From Lingula anatina (taxonomy: Eukaryota > Brachiopoda > Lingulata > Lingulida > Lingulidae), in NCBI RefSeq assembly GCF_001039355.2, contig NW_019775607.1, positions 152,593 through 200,488 of the forward strand: a stretch of DNA of 47,896 nucleotides, in the 5' to 3' direction. Below are positions 36,020-47,896 of the stretch, piece after piece. Position numbers and translations under genes: made by a program. Each line of letters opens with the position of its first letter. Positions within the stretch are counted from its first letter, which is position 1. The notes beneath the pieces were generated by a model. That model saw only the letters and a list, made by a program, of their open reading frames with translations. It had not been told where the DNA came from and searched no databases.

Positions 36020-39000
36020 TAGTTACCTAGGTGTTTTCTAAGTGTATGCTGCATGAAAGCGAACCTTATCAAAATTTGATCTCATACTATTATTGTAACA
36101 TCTTTTCGTCCTTTTGATGCTGTATATTAATAATAATATATGTGTTTGATTTTTGGACTTTACACATTTTCACCCTCCATGCATCTGTTCAGACTCGTTC
36201 TCACTCTCGTAAGCAATCACAATATTATTATAAACTTGGTTCCTCGTGTATTGATTACTTCCTGGCGTATTTTTGTCTTCTGGTCATGTTTTATTTAATA
36301 TTAGTGACGTGGACTTCCAAAATGAGTGATATTTTAATCGTGCGTCTTTAAACATAGCCACTCGAGCGCTTATGACACGTTTGCAAATTGCACATTTTTT
36401 TTACCGGTAACTGTTTAACAATATAATAAACTGGTTTTCCAGTTGGTAGTGTTGTTCGAGAGACCAAATGATCGGATGTCACAGCCACAGTAAACACGGT
36501 GGGGACGACAGACCCAAGAAATTTTACCATGTCGAGCTACTTTAGATAGACATATGAAAGGTTATCACAGTTATTTATGATGGTATCTGACTAGATCCAT
36601 TCCCACATCCACATATGGCCGTCTCAAGCAGTATAGGTGTTCTGCTATTTACATTCCGTAGAAAGTTGCCTCGGCTTCAAATGTCCACCACCATGCCCAA
36701 ATTGTTTACATTAATTTAACAATTTCATCAGCTCGTACACACCTTATACAAAAAAATCCCTGTTTAAATAAATAGTGAAATACGTTTATTTTTGCCCTCC
36801 AATATTTCAGTGGCCATCGCGTCGCTTTTATTTGGGATTGCTCCGCTAATTCACACGTCAGGTAGAGGTGAAAATCAAGCCTATTTCCTTTGTACTCGGA
36901 ATTTTTTTTAAGTATAACTGAAATTTCTTTGTAAATTACCTATCCTCACACCCCATAATTTTTTTTTTCTAAATGAAAAAAAAAAAAAAAAAACACAAAG
37001 TAGTCGTCTAAGAAAACCTTCAAGCCTTTCATAATCCCAACCTAATAATCTAAATAATTTGATATACACATATATGTACTATCACGTCTCTTATTAATTG
37101 GATTAGATAGCGAGTTCGCTATTTAAATGTTAACCGAGGAGGTCTGCCTGTAAAAGCTATTATGACAAGCAGTCCCCAGGTAGTTAACTCCACGGCGGCT
37201 TAAATGATCGCTTTTTCTGTTCATTTTTCCATCACTACAAAGTGTTCGGGATAATACTCACACAAAGACCCGACGTGGTTTTATTCACTAGTATTTCCTC
37301 CTCAATGTTTACTGCAGTTGCTAACCTCAATTAACGAAATTAAGGAAGCAATTATGTGATGGTATATTTTTATGAAAAGAGTCAACAGATACATTTCTCT
37401 AAGCGTTTAAAAGTGGGGATATAGCGTTCTAAAGACAGGGAAGAGAGGAAAGTCTGATAGATCGGGAGAGGGAGAGGGAGATATGTCTTCAAATCGGCAG
37501 ACTTCCGACGTCTCTTTCCATAGCCTTTGAATTTTTAATAAATGTGCTATAATTTTTGTTAAAAAATCGTTTTTGAGTTATCCGTATCTTTTATTATCAT
37601 ACAATTATTGATGTTACGTTATATGAGGTAATGCTAAGGTTTCGGGCACAGTGTGTTTTCCGTCAACACAAGAATAGAAAAAAATCAATATCAAGAATCA
37701 ATTACCAGACGAAAACATCGCATTTTAAGCGAAGCGCAAACCACGTCATTATGGAATAGATTCACAAAAAGCAATAACTGCGTGAATATTAAGTATGAAA
37801 AATAAATAAAAACCAAATTGTAGCAAATTCCATGCAAAATTAGATAAACAGGGTGAAGAAAAGAGTGACTGACTGAAAAGTATTAATAGTACACATACAT
37901 TTTACGTAATGTCCTGCCAACCTGTGCAATGGCTCCTTGTTCGTACCAAGAAATGCGTTTTAGAAATACGAGTTAAATATCCCAAAAAGTCAAGTTATTT
38001 TCGACGTGCACGATCCATTTTGGACAACAGTGTATGTATGATGTATGAAAAAAATGATTTCAAATAGAAGATATGACAAAAATATTTTTAAATTATCGGA
38101 CTAATTACCATTAAAAATCCTCGAAAATGAAGTTGGGTTTTACACTGACTTAAAACGTGCATTCACACAACACATAAACAACATAGTGCAACGCACATCT
38201 ATCATATCGCGGAATTGATTGGAAGGGGGTTTCCTGCTCCTATAAACAAGCCCGCTTTTCACTCTCCAAAGCAATACATGGTACAAATGCAGAGTTCCAC
38301 ACATTGTTAAAGTTTGATATTTTTAGTTAATTGAAAAAACAATTTGGAACCCCGAGGTTCAGAAATGATAAGGATTTCCTTGTAAATGTACGGAGAAGAG
38401 ATAGAAATGATAACATCCATCGATTAGTTCTTTTAAAAATGGAGGTACATGTATTAGTAAATAGCAGTATGCCTCCTCCGGTTTCAGGAACTTCTCAATC
38501 TCATACATGTGAAGTTATAGTAATGATAGAATGAGAATTGGTCTCAGTGAACTGTAAATAACCACATTACATCTTATATTACACATTTAACTTTAATTTA
38601 CACCTTAATTGCCTCCATAAAAAAAGCGTATTAGTTTTTGTAGTTATGATAAACGATCCAAAACGTGCCGTCTGGATATACAATTTGTAGGTGGCATATC
38701 TCTTTATGAAAGTTCTGCACTCAACAAATCCTTTTGAACCATGTGTAATTGAAAAGGTTCAGACGAAATTTATCGTTGCCAAAAAAGCCAATACATAAAA
38801 ATGATATGCTCACGTACAATAGTAATAGTCGATTATCTGTCACGTTGTGGCAACATAATCATTTTGTACACAGTCAACAATAAAAAAGCACCAAAGCGTA
38901 CACATTATACGGAATAAAGAGTTGATACATTGATTTTTTTTTTTCAGTTTCCCACTGCCATACCAGAAACGATGGCCCAAAGCATGAGATAATGCTGTCG

Positions 39001-39869
39001 AGTTAAATCTACATCAGGGTGAATATGCTAGCTGGAGCTTGTGATATAACAGAATCGTTTTTGGGGTGAAAAATGTTATCGCTTTCAAACAAATCACTTT
39101 CACCTAAACAGCTAACGACTTTGTTTTAAGGTGTATTGTATCAAAACGATAAGTCCTCCTATTAGGTGCCAGGAAATTACTTTGAAAAGTGAACTTCTTA
39201 TTTTCTCAGCTACATGTAACAACGCTGTTATAACGCATATTGAACCACACCGATACATCCTTTAATTAAGTGCAATATTTTGAAAAGTGAACTTCCAAAT
39301 TATCAGTAAAGATGCCAAACAAAAGTTTTGTTAATTGCAACATCGTAATTAACGGGCTCTTAAAACTAAAAAAATGTTTAACCAAAGCAATGGTTACAGG
39401 CGCCAGACTATGATTAACACACTAGTCGTCAAGCACGCGTCTTCATGATAATGTATTACTTAGTTACGGTGTTACACAGGAAAGTGATTGCTTTCTCGTG
39501 CCAATTTACGAAGCAGCGAAAATGGCTATTGACGTTTTGTTTTTTTTATTTTTTTTTTTTATTTTTAAGTCAAATTAAAATGATCCCTCTTGAGACCATG
39601 TCGTCTTCACACTAGTTTAGGTCAGTCTTGGGAGCGATCACCACCTGCACATTTCTAATACAATATGAATGGTCAGTTTTTACAACACTACCCCAGCGTG
39701 GCATATCATCTAATAATATACATGTATATTCAGCTTAGCACATCAATATCATTTAATTGTTTCACAACGATAGGAGATACTTAAAAGGCATGTACGTTAC
39801 GTAGTCATGAATACTTCTCTGGGGTATTTCTGAAGTGATTTAGCCACATTTATTAGTCTCGTCCTACAC
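36020..39869. other. Spacer between copies E and F
   Basis: This sequence is duplicated at 42400-46407. A short frame at 36348-36530 on the minus strand (MVKFLGSVVPTVFTVAVTS at its start) recurs in the sister unit with a different end. No supported gene is present. Confidence 0.5.
38440..38790 (+). repeat. Diverged interspersed repeat copy in F's downstream flank
   Basis: It shares TTTCAGGAACTTCTC, CTTAATTGCCTCCATAA, CCAAAACGTGC and CACTCAACAAATCC with the other copies, with many changes. The same block recurs at 44990-45340 through the 6.55-kb duplication. Confidence 0.5.
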
Positions 39870-42239
39870 TTAACCCAAGCAGATGTCCTCATAATATTCA
39901 GAACCAGTGTCTGCCTGCAAGTCGCTGGACTGGGCAGTACTGGGCAGAAGTTCACAGACACATTGGTCATTTCCTGCACAGAGAACGTTTATGGCCGCAC
40001 ACTTCCAGTGTTGCATACAAGAGATGCTGCATTCGGTGAGGCTGCGGACATTCAGCGTGGATATGGGCACAAGGCTTGCACGAGCATCTGCAGCTACCTG
40101 CTGGAACGTGGTTGCACTTGAAATACCTATACAAAAACATAAGTAAAATATGGGACCTACAAAACTCATAACAAGGACATGTCAGTAGGTGACTCACCGG
40201 TTATTTCAACGTTGAATTAATCAAAAAATGTTAATAGATACACGTAATTTTAGGCACCTATTAAAACTCATATTAATGTACATATAAGTACGCAAAGTGA
40301 AATACTGTAAACTCACCATGAACCTCCACCTCACAAAGCTGCAAGTAACTATAGTCACTACCAACTTTAATGATCAAGACATATCGTCCTCTCAATGGTG
40401 ACCCACAGGACAGAGACGTGGTCCCCACAGGTGCCACCCCCGGGTAACTGGCGCAGAGTTTGTACTGGGTGAATGATGAATTATTCTCATAAGAGGTTCC
40501 GACTCTCACTTCGAAATTATTCAAACGGTCAGCTGAAAATAAAAAGTGGCTAATATTTAAATCTAATATTACACATGTAGCGGCAAAGTAAACAGTAGAT
40601 CAGGGTCCTGTATCTCGAAAGCTTCGCTATGTTGCGCACGTGCGCGAGCATGGCGAGCGTGCGCTGCAATTGCAACCGCCTGCTATCTCGAAGCCTTAGC
40701 AAACGCTACGCAATTATAACCTCAAACTCTACTAAAATTCGATTGCCGCAAAAATGTAATTTTTTTCACCATGACGCAAATTAAGAGGTTGTTTTTATTT
40801 ATAGGAATATCATAATTACAAATACTGATATTTGAAGTATTTGACACTGATAAAATGTCAAAAAACAATTCAATAAGCGAAGCTTGGACTGACACAATTA
40901 CTGACACATTAGTGAGTAGTGTTCAGTCTCACAATAATAGACATTGAGGAAAGTCACGGTGCGACCGAATGCTTTGTTTCTGCTTTTTCATTTTGTGTAG
41001 AAAATGACACTTTTAAATTTATTGTTATTATCAATAGACTATACACAGATAATTAAATTCACCAGAAAATATAAAATAATGTATGAAATGTTTAATTTTG
41101 AAATTTTTCTCCATAATAAAACATGACTTTAGCATTTTTCACGTGAATATTTACAGCAATTTTTTTCTATCAGAGGTACCAGTGATTCAATCAATTAAAA
41201 GCTTCCATGTTTTTGTTACATGTTTTATTATATGCTATTATGACTAGCAACCCAAACTTGCCACCATGTTTAATTACATGAAAGACACATTAAAATGACA
41301 AATTATGCATACGCAGAGGCCATTGCGACTAGTTTGTATCGCCGCAAATAATAGCCTCGAAACTAATGGTGATTTCGCCATTAGCGCACGGCCGGGATTT
41401 GCGAAGCTTTCGAGATATGGGATAGCGCACGCTCGCCATACTTGCGAACGCTCGCCACAAGCAAAGCTTTTGAGATACGGGGCCCTGATATAAAAACCGT
41501 ACGAAGTAGGTAGATACGCGTATACATATAGATAAAATGTCACTATTATTAAAAATACATGTTGCTACACGATATCTCGTCTTATTTTCACATGCATAAT
41601 CATAATAGGATTGCACTAACCGCCCAAAACTTTGATCTACGGCAATAAAAGCGTGAATTGCGATAATGATACATCTTCAGTATATATAAATATAAACCAA
41701 AGGACTTACAGCAGCAGTCGCCACGGTTTGTTATGATAACACCGGCCACTCTCGCCGTGGTTTCTAAGTCCACCAGCCACCATTGACCTTGACCACCATT
41801 AGTATTGGAACAACTCCCATGGGACAAGACGTCGTCATAGTTACCATCCACAGCGAGCCTGGCATCGCATGTGTGGTAGGTGGAACTTTGGTTGGCGGGT
41901 TTGCCTTTTGCCAAATTGCAACCTCTGCATAGTGTCCCATCTGAAAGATACCAATGTCATCAGTTATTATTATCATGGTTATTATTATAAATATAACAAT
42001 AAATATTAAATATCTTTTTCATCCTAAATCGGATTGAAAGGACATTACAGAACAATTTTAATTTCAGAAACAAATATCTTACCACATGGATGAATAATGT
42101 CCCAAAAACATATTTTCAGCTCTATGAAAAATCAATTATAAAACATCGCTTTTGTCTAGTGCATTTGTCTAGTGCCTCTGCAAAACTTACCCAAATATAT
42201 GACAGTAACTCCGAGAAAAAGCAGTCTTAGGACCACCAT
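39870..42239 (-). CDS. F-type lectin-PAN/Apple secreted protein, copy F
   Basis: Exons 42191-42239, 41710-41940, 40317-40532 and 39870-40126 join in phase 1 to about 250 residues. The signal peptide reads MVVLRLLFLGVTVIYL. Exon 2 is nine nt shorter than in A or D, losing the residues between CRGC and NLAKGK, and it has an extra cysteine (TCDARL). The vicinal cysteines are kept (NRGDCC), but the binding His is Asn (CSNTNGG), breaking the HX26R motif. The PAN domain is intact and stops two codons early (ICLG). Intron 2 carries an ~887-bp inverted-repeat element at 40601-41487. Likely secreted, with changed sugar specificity. Confidence 0.8.
40601..41487. mobile_element. ~887-bp terminal-inverted-repeat element in intron 2 of copy F
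   Basis: The left end CAGGGTCCTGTATCTCGAAA pairs with the right end (reverse complement CAGGGCCCCGTATCTCAAAA). Subterminal parts also pair (GCGAGCATGGCGAGCGTGCGC with GCGCACGCTCGCCATACTTG), while the centre is AT-rich without a transposase frame. Copy D shows the uninterrupted intron (AACAGTAGATTATCTATAAA). It is non-autonomous; superfamily not assigned. Confidence 0.8.
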
Positions 42240-42557
42240 GCTATAGTCACACACCTCGTTATCCAGCAGCTGCAGATTGCAGACAAATCAAGAAAATGTC
42301 CCGTTGTTGTCTCGGATGGTGATCTGATAAAAGTGGAGTGATTGCAAAGAAGATGAAAAGTTCAATTGATGCTGTAATATTCAAAATAGCACTAATATAA
42401 ATGTCATTCATTAGTTACCTAAATGATGGATAGGAAATGTAATCGGGTGTTTTCTAATTGTATACTGCATAAAATCGAACCTTATCAAAATTTCATCTCA
42501 TCCTATTATTGTAACATCTTTTCGTCCTTTTGATGCTGCATATCAATTATAATATAT

Positions 42558-42559
<2 letters not shown>

Positions 42560-42599
<40 letters not shown>
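42560..42599. repeat. Poly-T tract of about 40 bp
   Basis: A long T run is followed directly by GACTTCACACATTTTCACCC. The sister unit at about 36142 has ordinary sequence here, so the run grew after the duplication or marks a collapsed region. Confidence 0.9.
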
Positions 42600-42600
<1 letters not shown>

Positions 42601-44989
42601 ACTTCACACATTTTCACCCTCCATGCATCTGTTCAGACTCGTTCTCACTCTCGTGAGCAATCACAATATTATTATAAACTTGGTTCCTCGTGTATTGATT
42701 ACTTCCTGGCGTATTTTTGTCTCCTGATCATGTTTTATATAATATTAGTGATGTGAACATCAAAATGAGTGATATTTTAATCGTGCGTCTTTAAACATAG
42801 CCACTCGAGCTCTCATGATCGATGACACGTTTGCAAATTGCACATTGTTTTACCGGTAACTGTTCATTTAACATTATAGTAAACTGGTTTTCCAGTTGGT
42901 AGTGTTGTTCGAGGGACCAAATGATCGGATGTCACAGCCACAGTAAACACGGTGGGGACGACAGACCCAAGAAATTTTACCATGTCGGGCTACTTTAGAT
43001 AGACATATGCAATGTTATCACAGTTGTTTATGATGGTATATGACTAGATCCATTCCCACATCCACATATGGCTGTCTCAAGCAGTAAAGGTGTTTTCTAT
43101 TAATATCTTAATTATTCTTCGATTTACATCCCATGCGGTGCTCCTTCATAATGGTTTGCTGGATGCTATAGCCAAAAAGGAAAGCCCGTAGAAAGTTGCC
43201 ACGGCTTCATATGTTCACCACCATGCCTAAATTGTTTGCATTAATTTAACAATTTCATCAGCTCGTATACACCTTATACAAAGTACAAGCCTGTTTAAAT
43301 AAATAGTGAAATACGTTTATTTTTGCCCTCCAATATTTCAGTGGTCATCGCGTCGCTTTTACTGGGGATTGTTCCGCTAATTCACACGTCAGGTAGAGAT
43401 GACAATCAACCCTATTTCCTTTGTACTCGGAATTTTTTCTAAGTATAACTGAAATTTCTTTGTAAATTACCTATCCTCACACCCCATAAAATTTATTTAT
43501 TTTATTATTATTATTATTATTATTATTTTGTAAATGAAAAAAATCAAAGTAGTATTCTAAGAAGACCTTCAAGCCTTTCATAATCCCAACCTAATAATCT
43601 AAATAATTTGATCTACACATATATGTACTATCACGTCTCTTATTAATTGGATTAGATAGCGAGTTTGCTATTTAAATGTTAACCAAGGAGGTCTGCCTGT
43701 AAAAGCTATTATGACAAGCAGTCCCCAGGTAGTTAACTCCACGGCGGCTTAAATGATCGCTTTTTCTGTTCATTTTTCCATCACTACACAGACAAAGTGT
43801 TCAGGTTAATACTCACACAAAGACCCGACGTGGTTTTATTTTTAGCATTTCCTCCTCATTGTTTACTGCAGTTGCTAACCTCAATTAACAAAATTAGGGA
43901 AGCAATTATGTGACGGTATATTTTTATGAAAACAGTCAACAGATATATTTCTCTAAGCGTTTAAAAGTGGGGATAAAGCGTTCTAACAACAGGGAAGAGA
44001 GGAAAGTCTGATAGATCGGGAGCGGGAGATATGTCTTCAAATCGGCAGACTTCCGACGTCTCTTTCTATAACCTTTGAATTTGTACTAAATGTGCTATAA
44101 TTTTTGTTAAAAAATCGTTTTTGAGTTATCCGTATCTTTTATTATCATACAATAATTGATGTTACGTTATATAAGGTTATGCTTTAAGGTTTTGGGCACA
44201 GTGTGTTTTCCGTCAACACAAGAAGAGAAAAAAATCAATATCAAGAATCAATTACCAGACGAAAACATCGCATTTTAAGCGAAGCGCAAACCACGTCATT
44301 ATGGAGCAGATTCACAAAAAGTAATAACTGCGCGAATATGAAGTATGAAAAAAAAATAAAAACCAAAATGTAACAAATTCCATGCAAAATTAGATAAACA
44401 GGGTAAAGAAAAGAGTGACTGACTGAAAAGTATTAATAGTACACATACATTTTACGTAATGTCCTGCCAACCTGTGCAATGGCTCCTTGTTCGTACCAAG
44501 AGTTGCGTTTTAGAAATACGAGTTAAATATCCCAAAAAGTCAAGTTATTTTCGACGTGTACGATCCATTTTGGACAACAGTGTATGTATGATGTATGAAA
44601 AAATTTATTTCAAATGGAAGATATGTCAAAAAAAATTTAAATTATCGGACTAATTACCATTAAAAATCCTCGAATATGAAGTTGGGTTTTACATTGACTT
44701 AAAACGTGCATTCACACAACACATAAACAACATAGTGCAACGAACATCTATCATATCGCGGAATTGATTGGAAGGGGGTTTCCTGCTCCTATAAACAAGC
44801 CCGCTTTTCACTCTCCAAAGCAATACATGGTACAAATGCAGAGTTCCACACATTGTTAAAGTTTGATATTTTTACTTATTTTTAGTTAATTGAAAAAAAA
44901 ATTGGAACCCAAGGTTCAGAAATGATTAGGATTTCCTTGTAAATGTACGGAGAAGAGATAGAAACGATAACATCCATCGATTAGTTCTT

Positions 44990-45340
44990 TTAAAAATGGA
45001 GGTACATGTACTAGTAAATAGCAGTATGCCTCCTCCGGTTTCAGGAATTTCTCAATCTCATACATGTGAAGTTATAGTAATGATAGAATGAGAATTGGTC
45101 TCAGTGAACTGTAAATAACCACATTACATCTTATATTACACATTTAACTTTAATTTACACCTTAATTGCCTCCATAAAAAAAGCGTATTAGTTTTTGTAG
45201 TTATGATAAACGATCCAAAAGTGCCGTCTGGATATACAATTTGTAGGTGGCACATCTCTTTATGAAAGTTCTGCACTCAACAAATCCTTTTGAACCATGT
45301 GTAATTGATAAGGTTCAGACGAAATTTATCTTAGCCAAAA
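44990..45340 (+). repeat. Duplicate of the diverged interspersed repeat in G's downstream flank
   Basis: It is nearly identical to 38440-38790, offset about 6.55 kb. Confidence 0.5.
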
Positions 45341-46407
45341 AAAGCCAATACATAAAAATGATATGCTCACGTACAATAGTAAAAGTCGATTATCTGTCAC
45401 GTTGTGGCAACATAATCATTTTGTACACAGTCAACAATAAAAAAGCACCAAAGCGTACACATTATACGGAATAAAGAGTTGATACATTGATTTTTTTTCA
45501 GTTTCCCACTGCCATACCAGAAACGATGGCCCAAAGCATGAAATAATGCTGTCGAGTTAAATCTACATCAGGGTGAATATGCTAGCTGGAGCTTGTGATA
45601 TAACAGAATCGTTTTGGGGGTGAAAAATGTTATCGCTTTCAAACAAATCACTTTCACCTAAACAGCTAACGACTTTGTTTTAAGGTGTATTGTATCACAA
45701 CGATAAGTCCCCCTATTAAGTGCCAGGAAATTAGTTTGAAAAGGGAACATCTTATTTTCTCAGTTTAGAGCAAAATAACGGTTTTGTTAAATGCAACATC
45801 GTACTTGAGGAGCTTGTATCACCTAAAAAAACAAATGAAAATCAAAGCAGGCACCAGACTTTGTTTACCACCCTAGTCGTCAACCGTGCCAATTTTAATG
45901 AAAATGCCTTAATAAGTTACTACATGTACCCTCCATCAGGGCCGCAGTTATAATTGTGGACATTTTTTGCTGAGACATCAGACCAAAATGACTGTGTATT
46001 TATCTAGAGAAATATGTGTGAATATCATTGAAAAATCAATCTGTCAACCTGGAAGAGGGTTCAAAGTTGCGGAGTTACGACGGACACCCGTCGATTACTT
46101 GCACCTTTTTACGAAGAAGCGGAAGAACTACAAGCGGTGGTTTGACCCAATTATCCCTCTTGCAATCACGTCGACTTTCACTAGTTTAGGTCCGTAATGT
46201 GAGCGATCAGCACTAGCACATTCCTAATACAAAATCAATGTTGAGTTGTTGACAAAACTTCCCCAGCGTGGCATACCATCTAATAATACATATTAAGCTT
46301 TGCACGACAAAATCATTTAATTATTTGGCAACAATAAAAAATACTTAAAAAAGACGTGAAACGAAGTCACGAATGCTTCCCTGAAGTATTCATTTGACTG
46401 TCTCGTC

Positions 46408-47073
46408 TTACAATGTACTCAAGCAGTTGCCTTCATGATATTCATAGCCAGTGCTTGTCTGCAAGTCGCCGGACTGGGCAGTGTTGAGCAGTAGTTCACA
46501 GACACATTGGTCATTTCCAGCACAGAGAATGTTTATGGCCACACACTTCCAGTTTTGCACACAGGAGATGCTGCATTCGATGAGGCTGCGGACATTAAGC
46601 GTGGATATGGGCACAAGGGTTGCGCGAGCATCTGCTGCTACCCGTTTGAACGTAGTTGTACTTGTAATACCTATACAAAAAATAACTACGGTACTTACGA
46701 AACCTGTAGCAAAGACGCGCGAGTAAGTAATTTACCGTTTTTTTCAACGTTGAATTAATCATAAATTGTGTTCATGTAAGATTAACAGATGCATGCAAAC
46801 CCCTAAAAATTCATATTAATATACATATGTACGCAAAGTGAAATACTGTAAACTCACCATGAACCTCCACCTCACAAAGCTGCAAGTAACTATCGTCAAT
46901 ACCAACTTTAATGATCAAGACATATCGTCCTCTCAGTGGTGACCCACAGGACATAGACGTGTTCCCCACAGGTGCCACCCCCGGGTAACTGGCGCAGAGT
47001 TTGTACTGGGTGAATGATGAATTATTCACATAAGAGGTTCCGACTCTCACTTCGACATTATTCAAACGGTCAG
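46408..47073 (-). CDS. F-type lectin-PAN/Apple copy G, 5' part beyond window
   Basis: Only exon 4 (46408-46670, PAN/Apple-like: LIECSISC, KCVAINILC, QCVCELL, NCLSTL) and exon 3 (46858-47073, second half of the lectin domain) are inside the window. Both are open with normal splice sites. Exon 3 begins RLNNVEVRVG, Val replacing the Phe of other copies. Exons 1 and 2, including the His and RGD parts of the sugar site, lie to the right of the window. Intron 2 holds the same inverted-repeat element as F, at the equivalent place, so G and F descend from one duplication. Confidence 0.75.
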
Positions 47074-47141
47074 CTGAAAATAAAAAGTGGCTAATATTTA
47101 AATCTAATATTACACATGTAGCGGCAAAGTAAACAGTAGAT

Positions 47142-47896
47142 CAGGGTCCCGTATCTCGAAAGCTTCGCTATGTTGCGCACGTGCGCGAGCATGGCGAGCG
47201 TGCGCTATTTGCTAGTGCGATTGCAACCGCCTACTATCTCGAAGCCTTAGCAAACGCTACGCAATTATAACCTCAAACTCTACTAAAATTCGATTGCGAT
47301 TCGATTGTGAAGACGTCATAACACAATTACACAAAATCTAATTTTTTTCACCTTGACGCTCATCAAGAGGTTGTTTTTATTTGTAGGAAGATCATAATTA
47401 CAAATACTGATATTTGAAGTGTTTGACACCAATTAAATGTCAAAAAACAATTCAATAAGCGAAGCTTGGACTGACACAATTACTGACACATTAGTGAGTA
47501 GTGTTCAGTCTCACAATAACAGACATTGAGGAAGGTCACGGTGCGACCGAATGCTTTGTTTCTGCTTTTTCATTTTGTGTAGAAAATGACGCTTTTAAAT
47601 TTATTGTTATTATCAATAGACTATACACAGATAATTAAATTCACCAGAAAATATAAAATAATGTATGAAATGTTTAATTTTGAAATTTTTCTGCATAATA
47701 AAACATGACTTTAGCATTCTTCACGTGAATATTTACAGCAATTTTTTTCTATCAGAGGTACCAGTGATTCAATCAATTAACAGCTTCCATGTTTTTGTTA
47801 CATGTTTTATTATATGCTATTATGACTAGCAACCCAAACTTGCCACCATGTTTAATTACATGAAAGACACATTAAAATGACGAATTATGCATACGC
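47142..47896. mobile_element. Same inverted-repeat element in intron 2 of copy G (truncated by window end)
   Basis: It is nearly identical to the element at 40601-41487 and placed at the same distance from exon 3, offset 6541 bp. It differs by small insertions (for example ATTTGCTAGTGCG near 47206). It was carried along by duplication and is not a fresh insertion. The right end lies outside the window. Confidence 0.8.

Larger units (their letters stand above)
35730..41340. repeat. Recent tandem duplication, left unit
   Basis: This segment, which includes the flank between E and F and the 3' half of gene F, is closely matched by about 42000-47896 at offsets of 6.45-6.55 kb. Anchors include GTCCTGCCAACCTGTGCAAT at 37911 and 44461, exon 4 at 39870 and 46408, and the intron element at 40601 and 47142. 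Differences are mostly single bases and small gaps in poly-T and ATT tracts. Confidence 0.85.
42240..46407. other. Spacer between copies F and G
   Basis: It is the duplicate of the E-F spacer, with an enlarged poly-T and (ATT)n and a segment at 45780-46200 that differs from the sister. No gene was seen. Confidence 0.5.
42000..47896. repeat. Recent tandem duplication, right unit
   Basis: This is the partner of 35730-41340. It gains a long poly-T at 42560-42599, an (ATT)n tract at 43499-43528 and about 70 extra bases near 43110-43185, and continues past the window edge. Confidence 0.85.

Noticed and set aside
45967-46197. 76-codon plus-strand frame with a basic middle
   Set aside because: Part of it aligns with non-open spacer at about 29284-29345; no domain recognised.

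Overview
The window is animal nuclear DNA: AT-rich, with GT-AG introns, many microsatellites and miniature transposons, and no operons. The gene families (F-type lectin joined to a PAN/Apple domain; HEPN-NB-ARC-TPR receptor) and the repeat style point to a marine invertebrate. I cannot name the species or phylum from sequence alone.

Most of the window is a tandem array of seven related minus-strand genes, A to G, with the G end running off the right edge. Each uses the same four-exon plan, all introns in phase 1: exon 1 is a 16-residue signal peptide, exons 2 and 3 are the two halves of an F-type (fucolectin/FTP) lectin domain, and exon 4 is a PAN/Apple-like cysteine-rich domain. Spans: A 738-2901, B 6381-8108, C 22823-24445, D 29616-31175, E 34069-35441, F 39870-42239, G 46408-47073+. 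A, B, D and F have open four-exon models of about 250-257 residues. C has a 4-nt deletion giving a stop in exon 3. E has lost its signal-peptide exon. The fucose-binding signature HX26RXDX4R is readable, but the vicinal Cys-Cys pair has been replaced in A, B and D, and F has lost the binding His. No copy is both structurally complete and fully canonical.

Between B and C (about 11.5-20.6 kb, bracketed by diverged direct repeats) lies one unrelated minus-strand gene, 13982-17363. It is a two-exon, about 1076-residue NLR-like protein with a DZIP3-type HEPN domain, an NB-ARC ATPase and 11 TPRs encoded by 126-bp DNA repeats. Its stop lies inside a TPR and a decayed repeat follows.

The space between genes is duplicated along with them. 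The newest event is a roughly 6.55-kb tandem duplication (about 35.7-41.3 kb against 42.0-47.9 kb). Insertions whose empty sites survive in sister units include a 293-bp element at 21936, a 168-bp hAT-like MITE at 35556 and an ~887-bp inverted-repeat element in intron 2 of F and G. There are also a 266-bp foldback element, an 82-bp minisatellite, a decayed Tc1-like transposase and an unidentified interspersed repeat. Together this looks like a fast-evolving innate-recognition locus: secreted lectins diversified by duplication, conversion and decay, beside an intracellular receptor. A functional link between lectins and receptor is inference only.
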